Shown: piece by piece, positions 1-6,683 of the stretch
How the letters are laid out: every line of letters begins with the position of its first letter
Numbering within the stretch: position 1 is the first letter of the stretch
IMG/VR virus record: IMGVR_UViG_3300012666_000016
Coordinates: 1-25,277 of that record
DNA from: a virus
Strand: one strand, 5' to 3'
Length of the DNA: 25,277 nucleotides
The notes under the pieces: generated by a model
Database searches by the model: none
Seen by the model: only the letters and a program-made list of their open reading frames with translations
What the model was told of the DNA's origin: nothing
Program-made: the position numbers and the translations under genes

Positions 1-360
1 ACAGGCGTTCAGCTAGAAAAAGGCTCAACAGCAACGAGCTTTGATTACAGACCTTATGGGACAGAGTTGGCGCTTTGTCAGCGGTACTTTTTCCAATCTA
101 CTGCAACGTCAATTGGACGCGCCTCAAGCGGGGCTGCTACTTATTCAATTGGGTTTTCACTTCCTGTTGTTATGCGGTCTAAACCTTCAATATCTTCAGC
201 AAGTTTTACGGTTAATACAGGCTCTTCGGGAACAGCTGCAATTGACCCTGTTTCTTCAGCAACAACAAACACAAACTTTGTGACGCTGCAAAATACAGAT
301 AACAATTGGACTACCAACGCTTATATTGCTTTTACTGGAGGCGTTAATGCAGAACTTTGA
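1..360 (+). CDS. Tail fibre / receptor-binding protein, C-terminal end (5' truncated by window edge)
   Basis: Frame 1 is open from the first base to a TGA at 358-360, giving the last 119 residues of a longer protein. Near its start it carries the segment FDYRPYGTELALCQRYF, which is typical of the end of many phage tail-fibre and side-tail proteins: a (V)QLE-G--AT-FeyRPyGtELaLCqRYy signature leads into a beta-rich terminal domain. The rest is Ser/Thr/Asn-rich with alternating hydrophobic residues, as in a terminal beta-sandwich or carbohydrate-binding tip. It would sit at the distal end of a fibre and contact the host surface (inference from family and from the fibre genes that follow). The next gene starts inside its last codons, 14 bases before the stop. 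The length and N-terminal attachment domain cannot be seen. Confidence 0.75.
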   Translation, partial: TGVQLEKGSTATSFDYRPYGTELALCQRYFFQSTATSIGRASSGAATYSIGFSLPVVMRSKPSISSASFTVNTGSSGTAAIDPVSSATTNTNFVTLQNTDNNWTTNAYIAFTGGVNAEL

Positions 361-538
361 TTACAAACAAGCAAAGTATGTGGATGGAACAATAAGCATT
401 TCTGCTATTTTGCGTTCAGATGGCACATCAATCCCCTTCGACCCCGACAACACCGACTACCAAGCCTACCTAAAGTGGCTTGAGGCTGGCAACACACCAT
501 TGCCAGCAGATAATCCCCCACAAGGAGAAACACCATGA
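347..538 (+). CDS. Small tail-fibre-associated protein, possible assembly chaperone
   Basis: This 63-residue protein starts at the ATG at 347, preceded at five bases by GGAGG (337-341). An earlier in-frame TTG at 326 lacks such a site. Its C-terminal half has the pattern SIPFDPDNTDYQAYLKWL followed by GNTPLPAD, a short module that I recognise from many small phage proteins and from the C-termini of tail-fibre assembly proteins. It begins inside the previous fibre gene and its stop overlaps the ATG of the next fibre gene (ATGA, 535-538), so the three are translationally coupled. That position between two fibre genes fits a chaperone or small fibre component. No membrane segment or enzyme motif is visible. 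The reading frame is secure; the function is only inferred. Confidence 0.75.
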   Translation: MQNFDYKQAKYVDGTISISAILRSDGTSIPFDPDNTDYQAYLKWLEAGNTPLPADNPPQGETP

Positions 539-1599
539 GCAGTTCATATTCATCAAGCCTGCGGATCGAACTGATCGGTTCGGGCGACCAAGCCGGTGCG
601 TGGGGCGCAACCACAGACAGCAACCTTGCTTACGTCTTGGACACAGCGATTGCTGGGTATCAGGCGGTCACCGTCTCGTCCACATCCCAAGCTCTGACGT
701 ACGTCAACGGGCCATCCTCCAGCGCAGCACTGAACCAATCGGTGTACGCCATGTTGAAGTTCAACAGCGCGGCGGCAGCCTCTGCCATCTATGCGCCGCC
801 AGTGTCCAAGCAGTACATCATCTGGAATAACTCAGGGTACACCCTTACCATCTACAACTCTACGGTCATCGGCAACACAACAGCCGCAGGCACTGGAATT
901 GCAATTGCCAACGGCGACAAAGTTACCGTATGGTCTGACGGCACAAACTTCTACGATACCAAGAGCGGGGGCATCACAGGAACAGTGGCTGTTGCCAACG
1001 GCGGTACAGGAGCCACTACAGCTTCTGGCGCAAGAACAAACCTTGGCTTGGTGATTGGCACAGATGTGGCTGCAATTGCTTCACCTGCGTTTACAGGCAA
1101 CCCCACTGCGCCGACTCCTACGTTTGGTGACAACGACACATCTATTGCTACTACGGCGTTTGTGCAAGCTGCACTTGCAGCTATTTACCCAGTTGGCTCA
1201 ATCTATACAAACGCCACTGTTGCAACAAACCCCGGCACACTGCTTGGCTTTGGCACATGGACTGCATTTGGTGCTGGTCGTGTCATGGTTGGTTTTGACT
1301 CAAGCAATGCATTGTTTGACACTGCTGAAGAAACTGGCGGTAGTGCAAATGCAATTGTTGTAACCCACACCCACACGGCAACAGTAACAGACCCCGGACA
1401 CTTTCACACGCAGGACGCATACAACCAGCCCGGAATTGGAAACGCTGGCGGCGGCGGTGCAAGGGTAACTAACATTGGAGGAAATACTGGAAGCAAAACT
1501 ACCGGCATTACCGTGGCAAATAGCACAACAGGTTCTTCTGGTACAGACGCAAACCTTCAACCATATATTGTTGTGTATATGTGGGAACGCACCGCTTGA
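535..1599 (+). CDS. Tail fibre protein with phage tail-collar-type tip
   Basis: 354 residues with AAGGAG (522-527) seven bases before the ATG. The N-terminal part (about 1-150) is a virion-attachment-like region beginning with LRIELIGSGDQAGAWG. Around residues 150-175 is the linker GTVAVANGGTGATTASGARTN, a very common shaft motif of phage fibres. From about residue 215 comes the collar-type domain: YPVGSIYTN, then a FGTWTAFGAGRVMVG block, a Gly/Asn-rich loop and the ending LQPYIVVYMWERT. Two HxH pairs (H278/H280 and H289/H291) lie in THTHTATVTDPGHFH; HxH clusters in T4 fibre tips hold metal ions, so a metal-bound trimer is plausible here. The protein would form the outer fibre that selects the host. 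It is translationally coupled to the 63-residue gene upstream, and the next gene's ribosome binding site overlaps its stop. Confidence 0.85.
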   Translation: MSSSYSSSLRIELIGSGDQAGAWGATTDSNLAYVLDTAIAGYQAVTVSSTSQALTYVNGPSSSAALNQSVYAMLKFNSAAAASAIYAPPVSKQYIIWNNSGYTLTIYNSTVIGNTTAAGTGIAIANGDKVTVWSDGTNFYDTKSGGITGTVAVANGGTGATTASGARTNLGLVIGTDVAAIASPAFTGNPTAPTPTFGDNDTSIATTAFVQAALAAIYPVGSIYTNATVATNPGTLLGFGTWTAFGAGRVMVGFDSSNALFDTAEETGGSANAIVVTHTHTATVTDPGHFHTQDAYNQPGIGNAGGGGARVTNIGGNTGSKTTGITVANSTTGSSGTDANLQPYIVVYMWERTA

Positions 1600-1601
1600 G
1601 G
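1598..1601 (+). promoter_or_regulatory. Ribosome binding site that points to an ATT start codon
   Basis: GAGG at 1598-1601, overlapping the TGA of the fibre gene (1597-1599), lies six bases before ATT at 1608. No ATG, GTG, TTG or CTG exists in that frame between the in-frame TAG at 1602-1604 and the ATG at 1701, and the 1701 ATG has no good purine-rich site before it. The spacing is ideal for initiation at 1608, which decides the start chosen for the next gene. Confidence 0.6.
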
Positions 1602-1607
1602 TAGAAA

Positions 1608-2303
1608 ATTGATCCGATCAGCCTCCTCTTTGCCGCCAATGCCTGTGTCGCAGCCATCAAGGAAGGTTGTGAGCTATACAAGCAGGCGAAGACTTCTTTC
1701 ATGGAGGTCAAAAGCACTGTTGACGAGGCTGTTGGCGTTTATAGGGAAGTTACTGGATTTTGGAGTAACTTTAGTAACTTCTTCAAACCCAAGGCAAAGC
1801 AGTCAACACCCAAGCCTGTGGCGAAAAAGAAAGACAAGTTCGTTGCCGTTGACGAAACCGAAGTCATGGTTGGGGTCGTCAAGCAGCTTACCGAGTTCTT
1901 CAAGATTCAAGAGCAGTTAGCTGCACACATTCGGGAAGAGGAGGAGAAGTCCAGAAACGTCTACGAACCTGACCAAAATCAAATGGAAGCCGCATTGAAG
2001 CGGGTCATGGCGCAGGATCAGATGGCGGAGTTGGAGAAGACAATAAGGGAAACGATGGTGTATCAAAGCCCTCCCGAAATGGGTGCGCTGTACAGCAAAG
2101 TGTTTGAGATGCGGGATGTCATAGCCGCTGAACAAGAAGCTGCCAGACTTGCACAGGAACAACGGGAGCGAAGATTGAGATGGCAACGACACCAAAGGGA
2201 AAGAAGCCAAAACCTGCGAGCAGGAGCAGCCGTCCTAGCCCTTATTCTTATCCTGTACCTGTGGACGTGGTTCCTGTGGTTGAAACAACTGAGGAGCTTG
2301 TGA
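1608..2303 (+). CDS. Tail-anchored membrane protein of the lysis region, apparent ATT start
   Basis: From ATT at 1608 this reads 231 residues; from the first ATG at 1701 only 200. The 31 extra residues (initiator-DPISLLFAANACVAAIK, then EGCELYKQAK) look like a conserved phage N-terminus of the (M)DP-I-L--A---A--AIK type, which is why I prefer 1608. The middle (about 85-190) is strongly charged with long Glu/Arg/Lys/Gln helices, probably coiled coil. It ends in a single hydrophobic segment at about residues 205-225 followed by a short basic tail, so it is probably anchored in the inner membrane with its bulk in the cytoplasm. It opens the run of small membrane proteins before Rz and the endolysin; a part in lysis or membrane binding is inferred from position only. 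Its TGA overlaps the next ATG (TGATG). The ATT could also be a base-calling error for ATG. Confidence 0.7.
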   Translation: MDPISLLFAANACVAAIKEGCELYKQAKTSFMEVKSTVDEAVGVYREVTGFWSNFSNFFKPKAKQSTPKPVAKKKDKFVAVDETEVMVGVVKQLTEFFKIQEQLAAHIREEEEKSRNVYEPDQNQMEAALKRVMAQDQMAELEKTIRETMVYQSPPEMGALYSKVFEMRDVIAAEQEAARLAQEQRERRLRWQRHQRERSQNLRAGAAVLALILILYLWTWFLWLKQLRSL

Positions 2304-2521
2304 TGGGAATGGTGGGCTGGGTGGTAGCGGTTTTGTTGGTGGCCCTCATGCTGCCGTTGTTGGCGTTCATGTATCTGGACATACTGGAGACAAAAAACGA
2401 TGCCAAACAGCAGTTGGAGAAGGTAGAGAAGTTGAGACGGGAAATCGATAGGAAGAATCGGGACAGTCCGAAAGAATTCACGGACAACCCCATTTTTGAC
2501 CGGAGGGAGAAACATGAGTAA
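2303..2521 (+). CDS. Small single-span membrane protein of the lysis region
   Basis: With the ATG at 2303 this is 72 residues, preceded by GAGGAG (2291-2296) at six bases and sharing TGATG with the upstream gene. It begins with a hydrophobic segment (about residues 3-23, ending in LPLLAFMYLDIL), followed by a charged helix rich in Lys/Glu/Asp. The frame stays open upstream to an ATG at 2180, which would add 41 basic, proline-rich residues (start MATTPKGKKPKPA) and overlap the previous gene by 124 bases. That longer form looks protein-like, but its upstream GGGAG is eleven bases away, so I chose 2303. The one-span shape with a cytoplasmic helical tail occurs in many small phage proteins near holins; no specific function can be assigned. 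Its last eight bases overlap the next gene. Confidence 0.65.
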   Translation: MGMVGWVVAVLLVALMLPLLAFMYLDILETKNDAKQQLEKVEKLRREIDRKNRDSPKEFTDNPIFDRREKHE

Positions 2522-2840
2522 GCAACTTGAGAAAGACTCAACCTACAACGAATTCGACACCGACCACGACGGCGTGGTGACGGACACGGAGTTAGCTCGC
2601 TCTGAGCGCATGATGCAGATTGAGAACATGGACAAGATGGCCGACCAGCAGAGGATCATGGCTTGGGCAGCTTTGGTTGCACCGCCTGTACTCATTGCTT
2701 ACTTGGCATCTGAACTGGTTGCACTGGAGAAGGTCAATGCCCTGAATGGTTTGGTGACCACCTACTGCGCTGCAATGGGTACGATTGTGGTGGCGTTCAT
2801 GGCGGCAACTGCCTACGTCCGTGGAAAGACCAACGAATGA
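2514..2840 (+). CDS. EF-hand-containing two-span membrane protein, holin-like
   Basis: 108 residues from the ATG at 2514, with GGAGGGAG just upstream (2502-2509); an upstream in-frame TTG at 2496 is less likely. Residues 15-26 read DTDHDGVVTDTE, matching a canonical 12-residue EF-hand calcium loop: Asp at 1, 3 and 5, Gly at 6, a hydrophobic residue at 8, Glu at 12. After a charged linker (about 30-50, with QIENMDKMADQQRIMAWAAL) come two hydrophobic helices (about 52-68 and 76-100) and a short basic end. Two spans, small size and position immediately before Rz/Rz1 and endolysin fit a class II-like holin. Whether the loop binds calcium and whether the protein makes the lethal hole are inferences. 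The stop overlaps the Rz start (ATGA, 2837-2840). Confidence 0.75.
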   Translation: MSKQLEKDSTYNEFDTDHDGVVTDTELARSERMMQIENMDKMADQQRIMAWAALVAPPVLIAYLASELVALEKVNALNGLVTTYCAAMGTIVVAFMAATAYVRGKTNE

Positions 2841-3304
2841 CTTTGCTCAACCCATATGTCTTGCTTGGCATCGTACTTGCCCTACTTGGCAGTTTTGGGG
2901 CTGGGTATTACAGTGGAGAGCAAGACGAATATGAGCGCCAGCAGGTGGAGATCGCCCGTTTAAACGAGCAGGCACGGGAGACAGAACAACGCATGGCAGA
3001 GGTTGCCCAGACCTACGCCCAGACCTTGAAGAAAGCCAACGATGTTGCACGGATTAAAGAAATTAAGCTTCGTACTGATCTTGCCTCTGGCGAGCGCAAG
3101 TTGTTCATTCCTGTCAAAGCGCCCGACTGCCCCGTGTCAGTGTCCGAGCCATCCACCCCTGCCAGTGGAGATACAGAAACAAGAGCCGAGCTTGACGGAC
3201 GAGTTGCTCAAGCTCTTGTCGATCTCACCGCCCGAGGCGATCAAGCCATCCGGCAACTCAACGCCTGCATCGACCAGTACAACCAAGTGAGGAGCATGAA
3301 ATGA
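2837..3304 (+). CDS. Rz-like inner-membrane spanin
   Basis: 155 residues, starting in an ATGA overlap with the EF-hand gene. Residues 8-26 form an uncleaved signal anchor (LLGIVLALLGSFGAGYYSG), followed by a long charged periplasmic helix (about 27-85, with EQARETEQRMAEVAQ) and a C-terminal region with a conserved-looking Cys and helix (DQAIRQLNACIDQYNQV). This is the layout of Rz-type i-spanins, which join an outer-membrane lipoprotein partner to fuse the two membranes at the last step of lysis in Gram-negative hosts. The partner is encoded inside this gene in another frame (3042-3290). The stop overlaps the endolysin ATG (3301-3304). Confidence 0.85.
   Translation: MTLLNPYVLLGIVLALLGSFGAGYYSGEQDEYERQQVEIARLNEQARETEQRMAEVAQTYAQTLKKANDVARIKEIKLRTDLASGERKLFIPVKAPDCPVSVSEPSTPASGDTETRAELDGRVAQALVDLTARGDQAIRQLNACIDQYNQVRSMK
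3042..3290 (+). CDS. Rz1-like outer-membrane spanin lipoprotein, nested in Rz
   Basis: 82 residues from the ATG at 3042, wholly inside the Rz gene in the +1 frame. It begins with a short lipoprotein-type signal: two Lys (K6, K7), a hydrophobic core (FVLILPLAS) and a Cys at position 21 (LASASC). The -3 residue is Ser instead of the usual Leu, a weak point in the lipobox. After Cys21 the chain is proline-rich with more Cys (RPTAPCQCPSHPPLP), then PPEAIKP and a Ser/Thr end. Size, lipid-attachment Cys, proline content and embedded position match Rz1-type o-spanins of lambda-like embedded pairs. The mature protein would be about 62 residues, anchored to the inner leaflet of the outer membrane and binding the Rz helix across the periplasm. 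Confidence 0.75.
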   Translation: MLHGLKKLSFVLILPLASASCSFLSKRPTAPCQCPSHPPLPVEIQKQEPSLTDELLKLLSISPPEAIKPSGNSTPASTSTTK

Positions 3305-3765
3305 ACCTGACCGCCAATTTCTCCCTGCACGAACTGACCAAATCTGAGACCGCCCTGCGCATGGGTTTGGACAACACCCCCGGCCCAGTTGAAACCGAGT
3401 ACCTCAAAATCTTGGCTGAACGTGTTCTCCAGCCTATCCGCGATCACTTCCAAAAAGGTGTCAAGGTGAACTCCGGGTATCGCTCTCCTGACTCAAATGC
3501 AGCGGTAAATGGGTCTCGTACCTCAGACCATTGCAAGGGCCAAGCAGCCGATATAGAGATTCCCGGCGTACCAAATGCGGAGTTGGCGCAGTGGATCATG
3601 GATAATCTGGACTACACCCAGTTGATTCTGGAGTTCTACACCCCCGGCATTCCTGACAGTGGTTGGGTGCATGTGAGTTACAACCCAGACAACTTAAAGA
3701 AGCAGGAGTTGACCGCCATGAAAGTCGCTGGTAAAACGCAATATGTTCCCGGACTTGTAGCTTAA
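3301..3765 (+). CDS. Endolysin, peptidase M15A-type (D-alanyl-D-alanine carboxypeptidase-like)
   Basis: 154 residues with GAGGAG (3289-3294) six bases before the ATG, which itself overlaps the Rz stop. The motif SDHCKGQAADIEI supplies zinc ligands H77 and D84; WVHVSY supplies the third ligand H124; E111 in LILEFY is the probable catalytic base region. The N-terminal NFSLHELTKSETA and the NSGYRSPDSNAAVNG stretch are also typical of this single-domain family. It cleaves peptide stems of peptidoglycan in the periplasm after holin action. There is no signal peptide or separate wall-binding domain, so release depends on the holin. The length is normal for the family, and its place after the spanins completes the lysis cassette. 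Confidence 0.93.
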   Translation: MNLTANFSLHELTKSETALRMGLDNTPGPVETEYLKILAERVLQPIRDHFQKGVKVNSGYRSPDSNAAVNGSRTSDHCKGQAADIEIPGVPNAELAQWIMDNLDYTQLILEFYTPGIPDSGWVHVSYNPDNLKKQELTAMKVAGKTQYVPGLVA

Positions 3766-3767
3766 TC

Positions 3768-6005
3768 ATGCCACTCCAGAAATTGCTGTTCAGACCCGGT
3801 GTAAACAGAGAAAACACCTCCTACTCTAACGAGGGTGGTTATTACGCCTCCAACAAAATTCGGTTCCGCTCAGGTCAGCCAGAAAAGATTGGCGGGTGGG
3901 CAGCCGACACGGGAACAACTGTATCTGCGTTAAAACCCCCAACGGGTACGCTTTGGGGTGTTGCTAGGGGTATGTGGAACTGGCTTAATTTGACGGGCTA
4001 CAACCTGTTGGCGATAGGCACAAACCTCAAATACTACATCCAAAACGGGCCAAACGGCTTGGTGTACGACGTTACCCCGCTGCGCTTTACCACTGGCGCA
4101 GGCGAAGCCACCTTTGCCGCAACCACTGGGTTGCCAATCATCACAGTCACGGACATTGCTCACGGTGCGCAGGCAGGGGACTTCGTTACGTTTAGCGGCG
4201 CGGTATCTTTGGGTGGCAACATCACTGCCGCCATCTTGAACGCAGAGTTCCAGATCACCAGCTACGTCAGTTCAAACTCATACACCATCACAGCTTCAGT
4301 CAATGCAACCGCAGGGGACTCGGGCAACGGCGGAGCATCAGTGGTTGCCGCATATCAGATTACAACGGGTGTAGATATTTACTCTCTGAATGTGGGCTGG
4401 GGCGCAGGCACTTGGGGCGGTATTGTTTTTGGTACAGCAACAAACCAACTTGACGGCTCAATAAACAACTCCGTCACCACAATTACAGTTGATTCAACAG
4501 CAGCGTTTTCAGCAGCCGGAAACATCTTGATCGACTCAGAGAACATCTCTTACACAAGTAAAAATTCAACGCAATTCTTGGGATGTACCCGTGGGTTGAG
4601 TGGGACGGGTTCAGGCGCAGCCGCCTCCCACGCCGACAATGCAATAGTGACGCAGTCCACCACATTCACGGGCTGGGGTTCTCCTGCGGCTACAGGGATT
4701 GGCATTCAGCTTCGTTTGTGGAGCCAGTCAAACTTTGGCGAAGACCTGATCTTCAACCCCCGTGGCGGTGCGTTGTACTACTGGGCAAACGCAGCATCTG
4801 CCAGCACATTCAACCGAGGCCAATACCTTGGCCCAAGCACCGCTGTTGTTACAAAGTCCGGGACAATTACCACTGACTCATCCTGCCCGACGGTTGCCAA
4901 CTTTGTTATGGTGTCGGATGCCTCAAGGTTTGTCCTTGCGTTTGGTGTAAACGACTACGGCACTACCGTCCAAGACCCCTTGCTGATACGTTGGTCTGAC
5001 CAAGAAAGTTTTGCTACATGGATTCCGGCTGTAACAAACCAAGCGGGTAGCTACCGACTGAGTCATGGCTCACAGATCGTGACTGCCATGCAGACCCGCC
5101 AAGAGATTTTGGTGTTGACGGATTCAGCCATTTATTCCATGCAGTACCTTGGCCCACCGTATGTCTGGAGTTTCCAGATCATGGGCGACAACATATCTAT
5201 TGCTGGGCCAAATGCGATAGCAACCGCTAACAACATCACCTACTGGATGGGTACAGACAAGTTTTACATGTACTCTGGTCGGGTGCAGACCTTGCCGTCT
5301 ACCCTGCGTGAATACGTGTTTAACGACATCAACCTTGAGCAAGCGTTTCAGTTTTGCGCGGGAACAAACGAGGGTTACAGTGAAGTATGGTGGCAGTATT
5401 GTTCTGCCAACTCATCCGTGGTTAACCGCTATGTGATCTACAACCACTTGGAAAACACTTGGTATTACGGCGACTGGGACAACTACCAGAATCTAAACCA
5501 AGGCCGCACAGCATGGTTGGACAGTTCCCTTCGCTCATTCCCAATGGCAACCACATACGGCGTGGCAGGTGGCAACTCAAACGCACAGCTTCTGTACCAT
5601 GAGAGCGGAGTGGATGACGGCACAGTGAACCCGTCCGTGCCAATTGTGGCGCAGGTGACTTCTTCTGATTTTGACATTGGGGATGGACACAACTTTGGGT
5701 TTGTCTGGAGATTGATCCCTGACCTGACGTTTGACGGATCGAATGTGAACCAGCCGACCGCCATGTTTACGGTACTGCCCCGCGCCAACTCAGGTGCGCC
5801 TTACGGGAACTCAAACAATCCTGAAGTGGTCAGTACGCAAAACTACCAGAACACCAGAACCTATGCAATCCAAGAGTTCACCCAACAGGTGTATGTACGG
5901 ATACGTGGTCGTCAGATGGCGTTCAAGGTGAGTTCAACCGAGCTTGGTGTTCAGTGGCAGTTGGGTGTGCCTCGGATTGACATCAGACCAGACGGCAGAC
6001 GTTGA
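3768..6005 (+). CDS. Large beta-rich phage structural protein (tail tube / stabilisation type)
   Basis: 745 residues. It starts MPLQKLLFRPGVNRENTSYS and continues with EGGYYASNKIRFRSG and PEKIGGW, an N-terminus I recognise from a widespread family of structural proteins of aquatic podovirus-like phages. The middle has LRLWSQSNFGEDLIFNPRG and WSDQESFATWIP, and near residue 500 NITYWMGTDKFYMYSGRVQ; these repeated short beta blocks suggest a propeller- or tube-like fold. Residues about 224-295 look like an inserted module (TITVDSTAAF and LGCTRGLSGTGSGA). The protein probably forms part of the tail tube or the connector-stabilising ring; family function is inferred, not proven. No strong ribosome binding site is visible before the ATG, and only two bases separate it from the endolysin stop, so it may rely on translational coupling. 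The TGA overlaps the next ATG. Confidence 0.82.
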   Translation: MPLQKLLFRPGVNRENTSYSNEGGYYASNKIRFRSGQPEKIGGWAADTGTTVSALKPPTGTLWGVARGMWNWLNLTGYNLLAIGTNLKYYIQNGPNGLVYDVTPLRFTTGAGEATFAATTGLPIITVTDIAHGAQAGDFVTFSGAVSLGGNITAAILNAEFQITSYVSSNSYTITASVNATAGDSGNGGASVVAAYQITTGVDIYSLNVGWGAGTWGGIVFGTATNQLDGSINNSVTTITVDSTAAFSAAGNILIDSENISYTSKNSTQFLGCTRGLSGTGSGAAASHADNAIVTQSTTFTGWGSPAATGIGIQLRLWSQSNFGEDLIFNPRGGALYYWANAASASTFNRGQYLGPSTAVVTKSGTITTDSSCPTVANFVMVSDASRFVLAFGVNDYGTTVQDPLLIRWSDQESFATWIPAVTNQAGSYRLSHGSQIVTAMQTRQEILVLTDSAIYSMQYLGPPYVWSFQIMGDNISIAGPNAIATANNITYWMGTDKFYMYSGRVQTLPSTLREYVFNDINLEQAFQFCAGTNEGYSEVWWQYCSANSSVVNRYVIYNHLENTWYYGDWDNYQNLNQGRTAWLDSSLRSFPMATTYGVAGGNSNAQLLYHESGVDDGTVNPSVPIVAQVTSSDFDIGDGHNFGFVWRLIPDLTFDGSNVNQPTAMFTVLPRANSGAPYGNSNNPEVVSTQNYQNTRTYAIQEFTQQVYVRIRGRQMAFKVSSTELGVQWQLGVPRIDIRPDGRR

Positions 6006-6649
6006 TGGCAACCATCATCAACCGATATCGCCCAGTCGTCCAGCCACGACTGCCAGCGGCTCCGAACGAGTACAACGCCGAGTTTATTGAGCAGTACTCA
6101 AACATCCTGCGTCTGTACTTCAACCAGCTTGACAACCTGACCGGGGCGCTTTTGGGTGAGTCCGGCGGGCGGTTTATTCGCTTCCCGTACGGGGCGTTCT
6201 CCAGCGACCAAGATCAGGTAACCACGGCAAACACAGCCACGTTGATGACGCTTAACACCACGGATTTTTCCAATGAGGTGTCGATTGCTACATCCAAGAT
6301 TACAGTAGCCAATTCAGGTATATACAACCTTCAGTTTAGTGCGCAGTTTCAAAACACAGACGTGCAACTGCACGATGTTTATATTTGGCTGAAACAGAAT
6401 AACGTAGACATCACAGGCTCAACCGGATTTGTCTCAATCCCCAACAGCCACGGTGGTACACCCGGTCACTCAATCATTGGCTGGAATTATTTCTTGGAAA
6501 TGGATGCAAATGACTATGTAGAAATTTACTGGTCGCCAACCGATGCCGCTGTAACCATCCAGCATTTAAACGCTTCTGGTACGCCAACCAAGCCGTCTAC
6601 CCAGTCTGTGGTAGCCACACTTTCGTTTGTCTCGGCACTCTCAACATGA
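6005..6649 (+). CDS. Beta-sandwich (C1q/jelly-roll-like) virion protein
   Basis: 214 residues from the ATG at 6005, sharing TGATG with the upstream gene; a TTG one codon earlier is less likely. The first 60 residues (IINRYRPVVQPRLP, then YNAEFIEQYSNILRLYFNQLDN) look like a virion-binding and trimer-forming helix. The rest alternates hydrophobic and polar residues: ATSKITVANSGIYNLQFSAQ, VYIWLKQNNVDI, NDYVEIYWSP, ATLSFVSAL. That pattern resembles C1q/TNF-like jelly-roll domains, which occur in small fibres and decoration proteins of aquatic phages. It probably decorates the head or forms a short fibre. The assignment rests on pattern and context only. Confidence 0.72.
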   Translation: MATIINRYRPVVQPRLPAAPNEYNAEFIEQYSNILRLYFNQLDNLTGALLGESGGRFIRFPYGAFSSDQDQVTTANTATLMTLNTTDFSNEVSIATSKITVANSGIYNLQFSAQFQNTDVQLHDVYIWLKQNNVDITGSTGFVSIPNSHGGTPGHSIIGWNYFLEMDANDYVEIYWSPTDAAVTIQHLNASGTPTKPSTQSVVATLSFVSALST

Positions 6650-6683
6650 TACGATCAACCACCCCTGTTTACACGAGGCTAAT

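Noticed and set aside
1609-1920. Open frame from TTG at 1609 covering the start of the ATT gene
   Set aside because: Composition is Ser/Arg/Leu-rich without domain pattern, it ends within the next gene, and the overlapping frame has the protein-like N-terminus and long continuation.
2063-2515. 150-residue antisense open frame
   Set aside because: Runs opposite to three well-supported lysis-region genes, has His/Arg/Cys-rich shadow composition and no ribosome binding site.
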